DNA of 64,000 nucleotides, from the NCBI RefSeq assembly GCF_006538345.1, contig NZ_BJKL01000009.1, positions 62,001 to 126,000 of the forward strand, in the 5' to 3' direction. Position 1 is the first letter of the stretch. Each line of letters opens with the position of its first letter. The position numbers were made by a program, and so were the translations under genes. This document shows, piece after piece, positions 19,817 through 30,094 of this stretch. A model generated the notes under the pieces. The model was not told the DNA's origin and searched no databases. It worked only from the letters and a program-made list of their open reading frames with translations. This DNA comes from Alteromonas sp. KUL49 (GTDB taxonomy: Bacteria; Pseudomonadota; Gammaproteobacteria; Enterobacterales; Alteromonadaceae).

Positions 19817-20500
19817 CTACAGGCGCTGATTTGGCCCCCAACTTAACGCAACAATCACGCTGATCTCACTCAGGCTTCGACCACTTTCAAGGTGCCATTG
19901 ATAAAACGCTGCGTTGGCACTCTCTAATGACTTTTTACTCGTCAGCCCACCCGAAATAATGTCGTTTTTTCGCAAGTAGTCTTCGATATCACGAGAGAAC
20001 AGAAAGGTGTCGATACCTAAAGCGCGCAACATGTAAGGCCCCGTATTTCCACCGAGGCGAGCGCCGTGTTTTTTCAAATACAGCCAAAGCTCAGTGATGT
20101 TTTGCGGAGAATACTGTGCTACGAATTCACCGAAACTACCGTGTCTGCGCGCTACATCACTCACCATGAGGGCATTATCGCGAACTGTCATGACTTTTTT
20201 GAAGTTGCGCACTATGCGCTTATCAGTGGCTTTTTGCTCAAACATCTCGTCGGGCATCAACAACACTTTTTCGATGTTGAACTCGAAAAACACGGTTTCA
20301 AAATCTGGCCACTTTTGTTCAATGACGCGCCACACAAAGCCTGACTGAAATACCTTTTTGGTCATTTCAGCCAAGAATCTATGGTCAGGGATTTTTGCAA
20401 CCTGGGCCTTGGTGAGTGATGAAGGTAGCATCGCCTCAAGGTTATATGCGCCGCCTTTGCGCTCACAAGCCCGTTGATAAATTGCGTCAAATGACTCCAT
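19817..20500 (-). CDS. DNA-3-methyladenine glycosylase I family protein
   Basis: 227 residues of the adenine glycosylase (Tag, PF03352) fold. Landmarks are FLAEMTKKVFQSGFVWRVIEQKWP, with the usual LSWxTILxKR-type helix replaced by FQSGFVW, and IVRNFKKVMTVRDNA. The C-terminal GPYMLRALGIDTFLFSRDIEDYL carries the helix-hairpin-helix-like segment. These enzymes remove alkylated adenine from DNA. It differs enough from canonical Tag that substrate range is uncertain. Its ATG overlaps the prlC stop codon (TAATG), so it is co-translated with oligopeptidase A. Confidence 0.85.
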   Translation of the reverse strand: MESFDAIYQRACERKGGAYNLEAMLPSSLTKAQVAKIPDHRFLAEMTKKVFQSGFVWRVIEQKWPDFETVFFEFNIEKVLLMPDEMFEQKATDKRIVRNFKKVMTVRDNALMVSDVARRHGSFGEFVAQYSPQNITELWLYLKKHGARLGGNTGPYMLRALGIDTFLFSRDIEDYLRKNDIISGGLTSKKSLESANAAFYQWHLESGRSLSEISVIVALSWGPNQRL

Positions 20501-22537
20501 TAGGCACGAATTCCGCTATGACGCAATAAAGCATCTACCTGAGGTTCGCGGCCCCGGAAAGCGACAAACAAGTCCATGGGCTCTCGACTCCCACCCATTT
20601 CCAGTACATTGTTTAAGAAGGAGCGACCTGTCTCATTGTTGAAAATACCGTCTTCTTCAAACTTGCTGTATGCGTCTGCTGAAAGTACTTCAGCCCACTT
20701 GTAACTGTAGTAACCTGCGGCATATCCACCCGCAAAAATATGGCCAAAGCTGTTTTGGAATCGATTAAACTCTGGCGGGATAACCACTGCGACTTCTTTT
20801 CTCACATCGTCCAACGTCTGCTGCACATCAGCAGAAGCGCCATCTTGCATATGAAGTAAGAAATCAAACAAGCTAAATTCGAGTTGTCGAACCATTTGCA
20901 TGGCTGATTGATAATCTCGAGCTGCCAACATGCGCTCTAACAAGTCGGCAGGAAGCGGCTCGCCAGTTTCAAAGTGTCCAGACAAGAAAGACAGCGCCTC
21001 TTTTTCCCAACACCAGTTTTCGAGGAACTGACTAGGTAGTTCTACGGCATCCCACGGAACACCATTAATACCAGACACTCCTGCTACTGACATTTGCGTA
21101 AGCATGTGATGAATACCATGACCAAATTCATGGAACAAGGTCACTACTTCATCATGGGTAAATAAGGCAGGCTTGTCTCCCACCGGCGCATTAAAATTGC
21201 ACGTTAAATAAGCTACCGGAAGTTGTAGCTCACCATTCAAGCGATACCGTCGCACTCGACACTCGTCCATCCACGCACCGCCTCGCTTCTTAGCGCGAGC
21301 ATATAAATCTAGATAGAAGCTACCGCGGTGGTTGTCTGCACTGTCGAATATTTCAAAAAAAGCGCACATCGTCATGCCATATATCTACATTTTTGCGTTC
21401 GGTAATAGTAAGCCCAAATAAGCGTTGTACTACTTCAAACAAACCAGTCAGCACTTTATTTTCAGGGAAATAAGGTCGCAGCATCTCGTCAGAAATAGTG
21501 TACTTATCCTGTTTAAGCTTTTCGCTGTAGTAAGGCATATCCCACGCCTTTAGTGTTTCAACGCCGTGCTTTTCTTTTGCGTACTGGGTAACTTCTTTTA
21601 GCTCTTTTTCTGCTTGAGGTTTGGATTTGGCTGCCAAATCACGTAAAAAGCCAATGACCTTATCTGGTGTATCGGCCATTTTGGTTGCTAATGAACGCTC
21701 TGCATAGCTCTTAAAATCAAGCATAGAGGCCAATTCGGTACGCAACTTCAGCGTTTCTTGAATAATCGCGGTGTTGTCCCATTGTCCAGCATTGGGGCCT
21801 TGCTCAGACGCTTTGGTCACATATGCCCGGTACATTTCCTCGCGCAAATCACGATTATTGGCATACAACATCACTGGTAAATACGACGGAATATCTAAGG
21901 TAAATAACCACCCTTCTTGGTCTTTCTGCTTCGCTGCGTGGGCAGCAGCCTCTAAGGCAGATTCTGGCATACCAGATAGCTCGGACTCGTCAGTCACTAA
22001 CTTAGTCCAACCCATGGTGGCGTCCATAACATTGTTCGAAAACGTGGATGACAACTCACTGAGCTTGGCTTTAATTTCTGCATAACGCTGCTTTTCTTCA
22101 GCAGGCAACGCAATACCTGATAGGGTGAAATCTCGAATAGCATCATTAACCAGCTTTTGTTGCTCTTCAGACAAGGTAGCAAATTCATCAGATGCTTTTA
22201 GTGCTTGGTATGCATTGAACAATCCCTCATGTTGTCCCATCCAAGTGCCGAACTCGGATAACAGGGGCAAACAAGCGTCATGAGCCTCTCGTAATTCGTC
22301 TGAGCTTACCACTGAATTCATATGGGATACAGGCGACCACATTTTACTCAGTGCATCATCTGATTCCTCTAGTCTATGCACCAAGTTTTGGTAAGAATAA
22401 TCCTCTGACGCAACAACAGCTTCCACATCGGCTTTGCACGCCGCAATAGCTTTTTCTATGGCAGGTTTTATGGAATCAGGTGTAATAGCAGAAAAAAGCG
22501 GCAAACCGTCTACATGTTCAATCGCGTTTGTTGTCAT
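20500..22537 (-). CDS. prlC: Oligopeptidase A (PrlC), M3 metallopeptidase; split by a one-base frame break
   Basis: Two overlapping frames, 21353-22537 (N-terminal 394 residues) and 20500-21375 (C-terminal 291), together make a 678-residue PrlC, the length of the E. coli enzyme. The zinc site HEFGHGIHHM lies in the second part, and the join should read DDVRFFEIFDSADNHRGSFY. An A7 run at 21355-21361 (six expected) causes the break; total span 2038 bases is 3n+1. The enzyme degrades signal peptides and small peptides in the cytosol. All family residues are otherwise intact, so sequencing error or a very recent mutation is likely. Confidence 0.93.
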
Positions 22538-22810
22538 AGCGTCATTCTCGTGATGTTCTGATAGGGTTAATCTTGGGTCAAGAATCCAAAAAGCAACAGT
22601 GCGCTGACGGCTATTTTGCAGTTAACCCAATAAAACTTAAAACATAAATTTACGTAAGGATTTGTGTAAAGGCATTGTATTTTGGTGTGAGAGTTTATAC
22701 TTACACTCCAATGAAATAATTTTCTGCGACAACAGGTCTATTGCGACACTGGTCTGTTAACGTAACAAAATCTACTTAGCAGTAAGTTTGAAGGAAACAA
22801 GGCGTATAGT

Positions 22811-24157
22811 ATGAAAACCTTTGATTATATTTGTGTAGGCGGTGGTAGCGGCGGTATCGCTTCGGCAAACCGCGCGGCAAAACACGGTAAAAAAGTAGCG
22901 ATTATTGAAGCAAAAGCTATTGGCGGTACCTGCGTAAATGTAGGTTGTGTGCCTAAAAAAACCATGTGGTACGGTGCACAAGTAGCCGAAGCTATTCATC
23001 GCTATGCACCTGATTATGGCTTTGATGTTACCGTGAATAACTTTAGTTGGGACACGTTAGTTGCCAGCAGACAAGCCTACATAGATCGCATTCATGCTTC
23101 GTACGACCGTGTATTAGGTGGTAACAATGTTACTGTTATCAATGGGTTTGCTACCTTCGTTAATAACACAACTATCGAAGTCAACGGTGAAACCTACACA
23201 GCGCCTCACATCACCATAGCCACAGGTGGGCGACCAATATTCCCCAATGTACCAGGTTCAGAATATGGTATTGATTCAGACGGATTCTTCGCACTTAACC
23301 AGCAACCCAAGCGCGCCGTAGTTGTGGGCGCAGGTTACATTGGTGTAGAGCTTGCTGGAGTGCTTGAAAGCCTTGGCACTGAAACCCATTTAGTGGTACG
23401 TAAACACGCACCACTGCGCAACTTCGACCCGATTATTTACGAAACGCTTACTGAGATCATCAACGCCGAAGGGCCTACGCTACATACTCATGCGTCGGTG
23501 GAAAATGTCACTAAAGCAGACGATGGCGAGCTTACTGTTACTCTGACCAATGGTGAGACTATCGTGACTGATTGCTTGGTATGGGCAATAGGCCGCAAAC
23601 CCGCCACTGACACTATTGGCTTAGAAAATACTGACGTGTCTGTGGCTGAAAACGGCACTATAGTGGTCGATAAATTCCAAAACACTACAGCAGAAGGCAT
23701 TTACGCTGTTGGTGATATTACCGGTGAAGCAGAGCTAACTCCCGTTGCCGTAAAAGCGGGGCGTTTGTTAAGTGAGCGCTTATTTAACAACCAACACGAT
23801 GTGTACATGGATTATTCTCTGATCCCAACGGTAGTTTTCAGCCACCCCACCATTGGAACCATCGGTTTAACTGAAGAGCAAGCAAAAGCTGAGTACGGTG
23901 ACGATGTGAAGGTATATACCTCGTCGTTTGCGTCAATGTATACCGCAGTCACCAAACACAGACAGCTTACAAAAATGAAGCTTGTATGTGCCGGCATAGA
24001 AGAAAAAGTGGTTGGTCTTCATGGTATTGGTTATGGCATGGACGAAATACTCCAAGGCTTTGCCGTTGCTATTAAAATGGGCGCTACCAAAGCTGACTTT
24101 GACGCATGCGTGGCTATTCATCCCACCAGTGCGGAAGAGTTTGTTACTATGACCTAG
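22811..24157 (+). CDS. gor: Glutathione-disulfide reductase
   Basis: 448 residues, family length. FAD-binding [14 protein letters not shown] at the N terminus, redox-active disulfide [13 protein letters not shown] (about residue 38-50), NADPH site [18 protein letters not shown] with the downstream basic residues (HLVVRK) typical of NADPH use, and the C-terminal [11 protein letters not shown] carrying the active-site His-Glu pair. It keeps glutathione reduced. The 270 bases upstream are free of genes and must hold its promoter. Confidence 0.97.
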   Translation: MKTFDYICVGGGSGGIASANRAAKHGKKVAIIEAKAIGGTCVNVGCVPKKTMWYGAQVAEAIHRYAPDYGFDVTVNNFSWDTLVASRQAYIDRIHASYDRVLGGNNVTVINGFATFVNNTTIEVNGETYTAPHITIATGGRPIFPNVPGSEYGIDSDGFFALNQQPKRAVVVGAGYIGVELAGVLESLGTETHLVVRKHAPLRNFDPIIYETLTEIINAEGPTLHTHASVENVTKADDGELTVTLTNGETIVTDCLVWAIGRKPATDTIGLENTDVSVAENGTIVVDKFQNTTAEGIYAVGDITGEAELTPVAVKAGRLLSERLFNNQHDVYMDYSLIPTVVFSHPTIGTIGLTEEQAKAEYGDDVKVYTSSFASMYTAVTKHRQLTKMKLVCAGIEEKVVGLHGIGYGMDEILQGFAVAIKMGATKADFDACVAIHPTSAEEFVTMT

Positions 24158-24300
24158 TATTAACGGCTTGTTTGCCCCAATAGGGGTGAACAAGCCATTT
24201 AGCTTAGAAGATTCAGCAAAAGTCTAATAATCCCTTCACTTGCCTCCGCGTATAATCAGTTCTAGCATTAACAATAGGCAGTAGATAGTAGCGACATCTT

Positions 24301-24732
24301 ATGAAATCAGAACAAACTGGCAGAGTGTTACGACTTAATAAACTCGGTTCTTACGAATTAGAGTTGAGTGGCAACGTTATCCGGTTTGATGGCAGGGGTG
24401 TGGTATCAGACGACGATGTAAAGAAGTACCACGAAGATATTCATTCGTTGATGTCTGAAATTCGCGGAGAGTGGGGTTTACTGGGTTTAGTCGGCGGTGT
24501 TGGTATTCTCACCCCAACTGCAGAGGAAGAACTCGTCGCCTCAATAAAACAGCGAAAGCTGTACGGCATGAAAGGATGCGCCTTAGTTGTCTCGCAAGCC
24601 GTTGTACCGCCTCTAGTACAAAGCCAATTTGAACGTATTTACTATGCCTCTGATCTAGCCTTCTCTTTCTGTAACTCTGAACAAGACGGACTTACGTGGT
24701 TGGAATCCATCGGGTGTTTTCGCGAACTCTAA
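24301..24732 (+). CDS. Hypothetical protein, possibly STAS/SpoIIAA-like
   Basis: 143 residues, no signal peptide or membrane segment. The pattern of alternating strands and helices (ELELSGNVIRFDGRGVVSDDDVKKYHED, then GLLGLVGGVGILT, later GCALVVSQAVVPPL and LAFSFCNSEQDGLTWLESI) looks like a single-domain SpoIIAA/STAS-like fold, as in small proteins of Alteromonadales. This is inference from shape; I recognise no specific family. It converges with, and overlaps by four bases, the EAL gene downstream. Confidence 0.6.
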   Translation: MKSEQTGRVLRLNKLGSYELELSGNVIRFDGRGVVSDDDVKKYHEDIHSLMSEIRGEWGLLGLVGGVGILTPTAEEELVASIKQRKLYGMKGCALVVSQAVVPPLVQSQFERIYYASDLAFSFCNSEQDGLTWLESIGCFREL

Positions 24733-26753
24733 TCATTGTGCTGCTGTGGCTGATAAGAGATGATCTCTTCGGCCGGTAACGCAGGGCTAAAATACCACCC
24801 TTGGATAAGTTCAACGCCTAAGGCTTGTACGAAATCAATCTGATTTTTTGTTTCAACGCCCTCAGCCACAAGTTCAAAGTTTAGGTTTTGACACATCCTA
24901 CAAATTTCTTTGTAAAGTATCGCTCCTTTTTCGTCTTGTGCTTCATCTAGCATCGACTTATCAATTTTGATGGTTTGGGCACTGATCTTCGTGAGCATCG
25001 AAAGGCAAGAAAACCCTGTACCAAAATCGTCAATAGACACGCCAATTCCATATTCCTGCAACTCAATAAGAACTTTCTCGATTTCGGTGGAATACTCCAT
25101 ATAACTCGACTCTATGAGTTCAAGTTCGACCTGTTCGCCAACATTTTGTAAATGCTGAATTAAGTGCTTCACAAAACCAGGATGTAGTAGGTTATTTGGG
25201 TCAAGGTTAATACTCACCTTGGGAGAAAACCCCTGCTGATTCCACTCAGTTAACGTACTTCCCACTTCTTGAACAACCCAGTTGTCGATTGGTAAGGAAA
25301 AGCCTTCCTTTTGCAGTGCATCCAAAAAGTAGGGGCCAACGACTTTACCATCAGCACGTTTTAACCTTAGTAACGCTTCGAGGCCGTGAAGTTGTCCCGA
25401 TACCAAACTCACTTTGGGCTGGTAATACAGTAATAACTGACCTTTGTTAACATCGTCTATTGCATTAAAGGTAGCTTTAATAGAGCGACGCTGTTCTTGG
25501 TGTTTCTTAACCAAGTGACGCTCTGATAACAAATCCATATCATCTCTCAAGGACAGCTTTTTACGCAAAACCTGTTCAGCTTCTTGTAACTGTTCTTCAA
25601 CACTACCCGCGATTACAAAAGGCCAATACAAAGCTACCCCAACAAGAATCAACAGCAGTTGCGTAAGCACAGCTAGCATATTGCCGTTGGTCGCGAAATA
25701 TATATTGACGAGGTCTGGCACCACCCAAGAATGTTGGTAACTAACGAATTCAAACCACTGCTGCTCAACAATAAACAAGCCTACCCAACAGTTAATAAGA
25801 GGTACAAATAGGAAAGGGACAAGCAATCGAATATTAAAGGCGATTGGCAAGGCGAAGATCAAAATTTCGTTAATATTGAATAGTGCAAACGGCGCAGCAA
25901 TCATTGCAATGCGCCTAGAGTGGGCATCTTTTGAAAACAAGAGAACAGCTATTATTAAACACCAAGTTGCTCCGCCACCGCCAAAATTAACAAATAAGTC
26001 AGAGAACTGAGACATGGGTAAATTGGCTGCGAGTGGAAAGGTATAATAGTTCACTACACCATCAATTGATTGCTCTACCAGAATATGAAACGTATTTGCC
26101 CCATGAAGCCCAATCCCCCAAAACAGGTTACTCAAAAACACGCGTAAACTGATGAGTGATTCAGGCCCAACTTCAGACAAGATATTGATGAGTGGTTTCA
26201 ACACAAATGATGCGAAATAGGTCACCGCCACCAAAGTCATTGGGATGACGATCACCGACAATAAAGAGGGAATTAAAAGGTGAAAGTGGCGCTTAAGGTG
26301 CTGACTTACAGAAGATGAGTGTATGAATCTAAGGTTAGCTTTTGTCTCAAAAAACTTAAGCACATACGCTGACGCGAGCATTGCCAATATTAACCTTGGA
26401 TCTTTTACAATGGTTTCTACATCAAGTTTACTTGGGTCTTCCATACCGAGTAGCACGACCACTACAAGTGAAGACAATCCTAACGCCAGTACCGCCATCA
26501 CTGACACGTTGATGTTTTTTGAAAACTGAAATCCGATGGCCACTGCCGCAAGTGGCGCAAAACATACGTTAAGCGAATAGGCTATCTCATATAGAATACG
26601 CTGAGTATCAGGAAGTAATTGGAAAATAGAGAGTAGTGACGACGAAAGGGTAAACAACGAGAGAATGATCAAGAAAGGCAATAAAGAAATGAACGCTTCA
26701 CGAATAGAAATCATGAAGGTTGACCCTGCGGTTCTCTCGAAATACAATTTCAC
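24729..26753 (-). CDS. PTS EIIC-like membrane domain fused to a c-di-GMP phosphodiesterase (EAL)
   Basis: About 674 residues from a GTG at 26753, chosen because GGGGAG lies six bases upstream. Residues 1-385 are ten or so membrane helices resembling the EIIC permease of lactose/cellobiose phosphotransferase systems (LFWGIGLHGANTF, FGGGGATWCL, FNINEILIFALPI). Residues ~430-670 are an EAL domain with all catalytic residues visible: EALLRLK, ELIESSYM, SIDDFGTGFS, IKIDKS, AEGVET and QGWYFSPAL. It probably degrades cyclic di-GMP under control of a sugar-sensing membrane module. No EIIA/EIIB partner is nearby. Confidence 0.9.
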   Translation of the reverse strand: MKLYFERTAGSTFMISIREAFISLLPFLIILSLFTLSSSLLSIFQLLPDTQRILYEIAYSLNVCFAPLAAVAIGFQFSKNINVSVMAVLALGLSSLVVVVLLGMEDPSKLDVETIVKDPRLILAMLASAYVLKFFETKANLRFIHSSSVSQHLKRHFHLLIPSLLSVIVIPMTLVAVTYFASFVLKPLINILSEVGPESLISLRVFLSNLFWGIGLHGANTFHILVEQSIDGVVNYYTFPLAANLPMSQFSDLFVNFGGGGATWCLIIAVLLFSKDAHSRRIAMIAAPFALFNINEILIFALPIAFNIRLLVPFLFVPLINCWVGLFIVEQQWFEFVSYQHSWVVPDLVNIYFATNGNMLAVLTQLLLILVGVALYWPFVIAGSVEEQLQEAEQVLRKKLSLRDDMDLLSERHLVKKHQEQRRSIKATFNAIDDVNKGQLLLYYQPKVSLVSGQLHGLEALLRLKRADGKVVGPYFLDALQKEGFSLPIDNWVVQEVGSTLTEWNQQGFSPKVSINLDPNNLLHPGFVKHLIQHLQNVGEQVELELIESSYMEYSTEIEKVLIELQEYGIGVSIDDFGTGFSCLSMLTKISAQTIKIDKSMLDEAQDEKGAILYKEICRMCQNLNFELVAEGVETKNQIDFVQALGVELIQGWYFSPALPAEEIISYQPQQHND

Positions 26754-26984
26754 CAATTACTCCCCTCTATTGGTACGCACATACTTCCTACGGTAGGATT
26801 AAGCTTCACAAAAACGTACATTGCGTTGCCATACTGCAAAGATAACGTGTCTGTCATCATGGTGACAAGGAGCCATTCCATGTTATTTCAAAGCATTGAC
26901 ATACTTTTTTGCTAACACAGCTTAATGAACTAGTCTTATTTCAAGAGGTATTAATCGCAATAGGTTTAAAGGGTGTACTGAAGT

Positions 26985-28229
26985 ATGCAGTCAAAAAAAG
27001 AAATACCACCTGATATCGCAAGCTTAGACATCCTTTATGCAAGGCAACCAATCTTAGACATAGAACATAAGTTATACGGCTTCGAGTTATTGTATCGAGG
27101 GAAAACCTTCGATGTTACCAAAGACCAAGATGGCATAGGTGCAACTGGAGAACTATTAAGTAACCTATGCTCGATCGCACTAGACAGTACTAAGGCAAAT
27201 ACAAAGCCCAGTCTTTTCATCAATATCGATAGACATTTTATTGAGTCTCCAAGCTTCTACCCCAATCAGTCTGACAATATAGTATTGGAGATTCTTGAGA
27301 CTGTGCCCGCTACACCCGATATTCTTGCTACTATCAGAAAGTTAAGAACGCTCGGTTTTTCTTTTGCGTTAGACGACTTTGCATTTGAGGACCATAGACT
27401 GGCGTTTCTGCCTTACGTGACAATTATCAAAGTAGATGTGTTGGCTTGTCCACCCAGTCAAGTGCGTGACCTACTTCCAAAAATCACAGGGCATAAAGTG
27501 ACTCTGCTCGCAGAAAAAGTAGAGTCTATGGAAATGTACAACCAATGCGTTGATGCAGGTTTTACCCTATTTCAAGGCTACTATCTGGAACGCCCCAGTT
27601 CAGTACAAGGGGTAAAAATAGCAGCAAATAAGGAAGTCACTCTAAAACTGCTTTCTGAAATCACCAGACCTGATATCACAGTAAAAGAACTAGCCGACCT
27701 AATAGCATGTGACCCACGACTAGCAGTAAAACTCATGTTATTGGTCAACAGCTCTTTGTATTCGTTCGTAAAAGAAGTGGTTGATTTTAAAGAAGCGGTT
27801 GTCATGCTTGGTATCGAGGCCGTAAAGCGCTGGGCAATGATTTTACTGCTCGTTGCTGAATCAACGTCACCAAAAGAACTACTCCGGATTCTCTTAGCTA
27901 GAGCAAAAACATTAGAGCTATATGCCTCTGAAAACAACAACGACACTGAAGGTGAATTGTTTACGTTAGGCTTATATTCTGGAATAGAGGCATTGTTGGG
28001 CATACACATAAAAAATATTGTTAACTACCTACCAATGAGTGCTCAGATGGCCCAAGCACTGACTGATGAATCCGGTGAGTATGGTGATATTCTGAGAATC
28101 GCCAAAAAAGTAGAGGCGTTTGATACAGACGTATCAACTGTCGAGTCCAATTCATTCATAAAAATCAATAGTAACTACTGGCAAGGGCTTCAGTGGGCAG
28201 ATGAGTTAATGGAAACACTTGAGGCTTAA
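26985..28229 (+). CDS. EAL-HDOD signalling protein (YuxH family)
   Basis: 414 residues. N-terminal EAL-like domain (about 12-215) with YGFELLYRG, LEILET, ALDDFAFED, IKVDV and FQGYYLERP, shortened in the loop 6 region as usual for this family; catalytic activity is therefore doubtful. C-terminal HDOD domain (about 220-410) with DPRLAVKLMLLVNSS and AVVMLGIEAVKRW. Relatives such as Vibrio CdgJ regulate motility or surface behaviour. It is divergent from the PTS-EAL gene and followed by a converging histidine kinase. Confidence 0.9.
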   Translation: MQSKKEIPPDIASLDILYARQPILDIEHKLYGFELLYRGKTFDVTKDQDGIGATGELLSNLCSIALDSTKANTKPSLFINIDRHFIESPSFYPNQSDNIVLEILETVPATPDILATIRKLRTLGFSFALDDFAFEDHRLAFLPYVTIIKVDVLACPPSQVRDLLPKITGHKVTLLAEKVESMEMYNQCVDAGFTLFQGYYLERPSSVQGVKIAANKEVTLKLLSEITRPDITVKELADLIACDPRLAVKLMLLVNSSLYSFVKEVVDFKEAVVMLGIEAVKRWAMILLLVAESTSPKELLRILLARAKTLELYASENNNDTEGELFTLGLYSGIEALLGIHIKNIVNYLPMSAQMAQALTDESGEYGDILRIAKKVEAFDTDVSTVESNSFIKINSNYWQGLQWADELMETLEA

Positions 28230-28246
28230 TATCTACAATATTGCTG

Positions 28247-30049
28247 CTAGGAATGTAGATCAGGATTACCGTGAATTGGTAGTTCTAGGGTAAATTTAGT
28301 CCCTAAGTCACTCTTGGTGTAATACAAGTCTCCCCCCAACTTAATGGCATTATTTTTGGCCATGTAAAGCCCCAACCCCGTTCCTTGTCCTTTACCAGGG
28401 TGTAGCCTCGAGAACATAGAGAACAATCGCTCAACTTTGTCACTAGCGATGCCTAAACCATTGTCATTAACTTCAATCACGACGTTTTGTTGACTACTGT
28501 AACCTGTTATTTCAATGAAGGATCTATCTTTGTCAGGATCAGCATATTTAACTGCATTGGAAATCAAGTTGTCTAGGATAGACATCACCAGAGTTTCGTC
28601 TGTCCTGATCACTGTTTGAACACACCAGTCAACAGTAATCTCTATTTCCGAGTACTCCTCTAAGTCAATAAACTGAACTAAGCACCTTTCTACAATCTCC
28701 TTTAAGTTACAATGGGTGATCAAAGGTAGCTGATGTCTATTTTGCGTTATTTTTAAGATACTCCCGACGAGTTGCTCCATCTTTGTCAACGACTGTTCGA
28801 TCGCATCTATGTGTCTGGCCACCACGTCTAGTTTGTTTTTTGCAATACTTTCCCTAGTAAACTTGAGCACATTTTTGCACGAAATTAGAGGCGAACGTAA
28901 ATCATGAGATGTTCTGTAAGCAAACTCTTCAAACTCTTGATTCGTTTTTTCAAGTCTGGCTTCTGTAGCGCGTAAAGCACTGACATCTCTGGCGATACCC
29001 AAAATAAAAGTTTTGCCTGACTTGTCTTCAAATCGAATCTTCTTTGTAAGGTAAATTCGATCACCAAGTGTTTCATAGATTTCTGATTCCCCCTGCTCCA
29101 AGGCAATTCTATCAGCCTCTAAAAACCGCTCGGCTTCTTCTGGAGTAAAAGATTCAATGGTAGTGTGACCAATAATCTTGTCTCGTTGTGACTCGGGGTA
29201 GAGTTTCATAAAAGAAGGGTTTGCAAGGCGAACGACAAATCTATCATCTTTGACAAATATCATGTCGGTGTTTACGTCAATGAGCAACTTCTGAAAATCT
29301 AGCGCTTCCTGCAGAGCTAACTGTTTTTGTTTTAACGCTGTTATATCGCTATGTACTCCCACCATTCTGATGGGATTTCCGTCTTTATCCCATTCAACGA
29401 CTCTTCCGCGACAAAACACAACAACAGTACTCCCATTTTTGTGCTTGTATCGCACTTCTTGTTCGTATGGGTGCTGCCCTTTTGTAGCTACATGCTTTTC
29501 AAAATTTGCTAAAGCGACGTTGAGATCACTCTCAAAAATAAGATCTTGCCAAGCACTTGGTTTGTGCTCTTTCTCACTAGGGTCGAAACCAAATATTTCC
29601 CAAAAGCGGGGTGACATGTATTCGTAGTCTTCTTGAATATACCAATCCCAGTAACCATCGTTACTCGAGAGCATGTAATTATCATAGAGAGATTGAATTT
29701 TACCGTATTCTTCACTCACCCAGCGACTCACATCTTGCACTATTCCTACAAGTACAAGACGACCACTCTCATCTCTCATTGATTCGGCTTTTACACTCAG
29801 TACTCTGTGCGTATGCCGCTCCATGAACGTCTCTTCAAAGCTCTGATGACTCTGTAAAGCACGCTCAACGCAGTGAACCAACCGAGCACTGTCGGTAGTT
29901 GTAAATCGCTCTGCAAACTCATTGAGAGAAGGAGGGAAGTCTCCGAGGTCACACCCATGTTCACCCCAGGAAATAGTGTTTCCCTCAGCTTCTTTGAGGA
30001 CCCACGTACTCAATCCAATGAGTGATTGCGCTAGTTTTTGGTAATCCAT
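28247..30049 (-). CDS. PAS-domain sensor histidine kinase
   Basis: 600 residues from the ATG at 30049. No membrane segment, so a cytosolic sensor. Three PAS modules: about 10-120, 125-250 (with the PAC-like YEQEVRYKHKNGS) and 265-370. HisKA with the phospho-acceptor in YRTSHDLRSPL (about 383), then HATPase with N box LDNLISNAVKYAD, G1 DNGLGIA and G2 GTGLGLYMAKN. The gene lies 45 bases after the CheB/CheR hybrid on the same strand, so the two are probably one operon and may share a pathway ending in a receiver domain. Confidence 0.94.
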   Translation of the reverse strand: MDYQKLAQSLIGLSTWVLKEAEGNTISWGEHGCDLGDFPPSLNEFAERFTTTDSARLVHCVERALQSHQSFEETFMERHTHRVLSVKAESMRDESGRLVLVGIVQDVSRWVSEEYGKIQSLYDNYMLSSNDGYWDWYIQEDYEYMSPRFWEIFGFDPSEKEHKPSAWQDLIFESDLNVALANFEKHVATKGQHPYEQEVRYKHKNGSTVVVFCRGRVVEWDKDGNPIRMVGVHSDITALKQKQLALQEALDFQKLLIDVNTDMIFVKDDRFVVRLANPSFMKLYPESQRDKIIGHTTIESFTPEEAERFLEADRIALEQGESEIYETLGDRIYLTKKIRFEDKSGKTFILGIARDVSALRATEARLEKTNQEFEEFAYRTSHDLRSPLISCKNVLKFTRESIAKNKLDVVARHIDAIEQSLTKMEQLVGSILKITQNRHQLPLITHCNLKEIVERCLVQFIDLEEYSEIEITVDWCVQTVIRTDETLVMSILDNLISNAVKYADPDKDRSFIEITGYSSQQNVVIEVNDNGLGIASDKVERLFSMFSRLHPGKGQGTGLGLYMAKNNAIKLGGDLYYTKSDLGTKFTLELPIHGNPDLHS

Positions 30050-30094
30050 GTAGTATCTCAAGCTACCTTAATTTGATACACGTTAAGCATAGCA

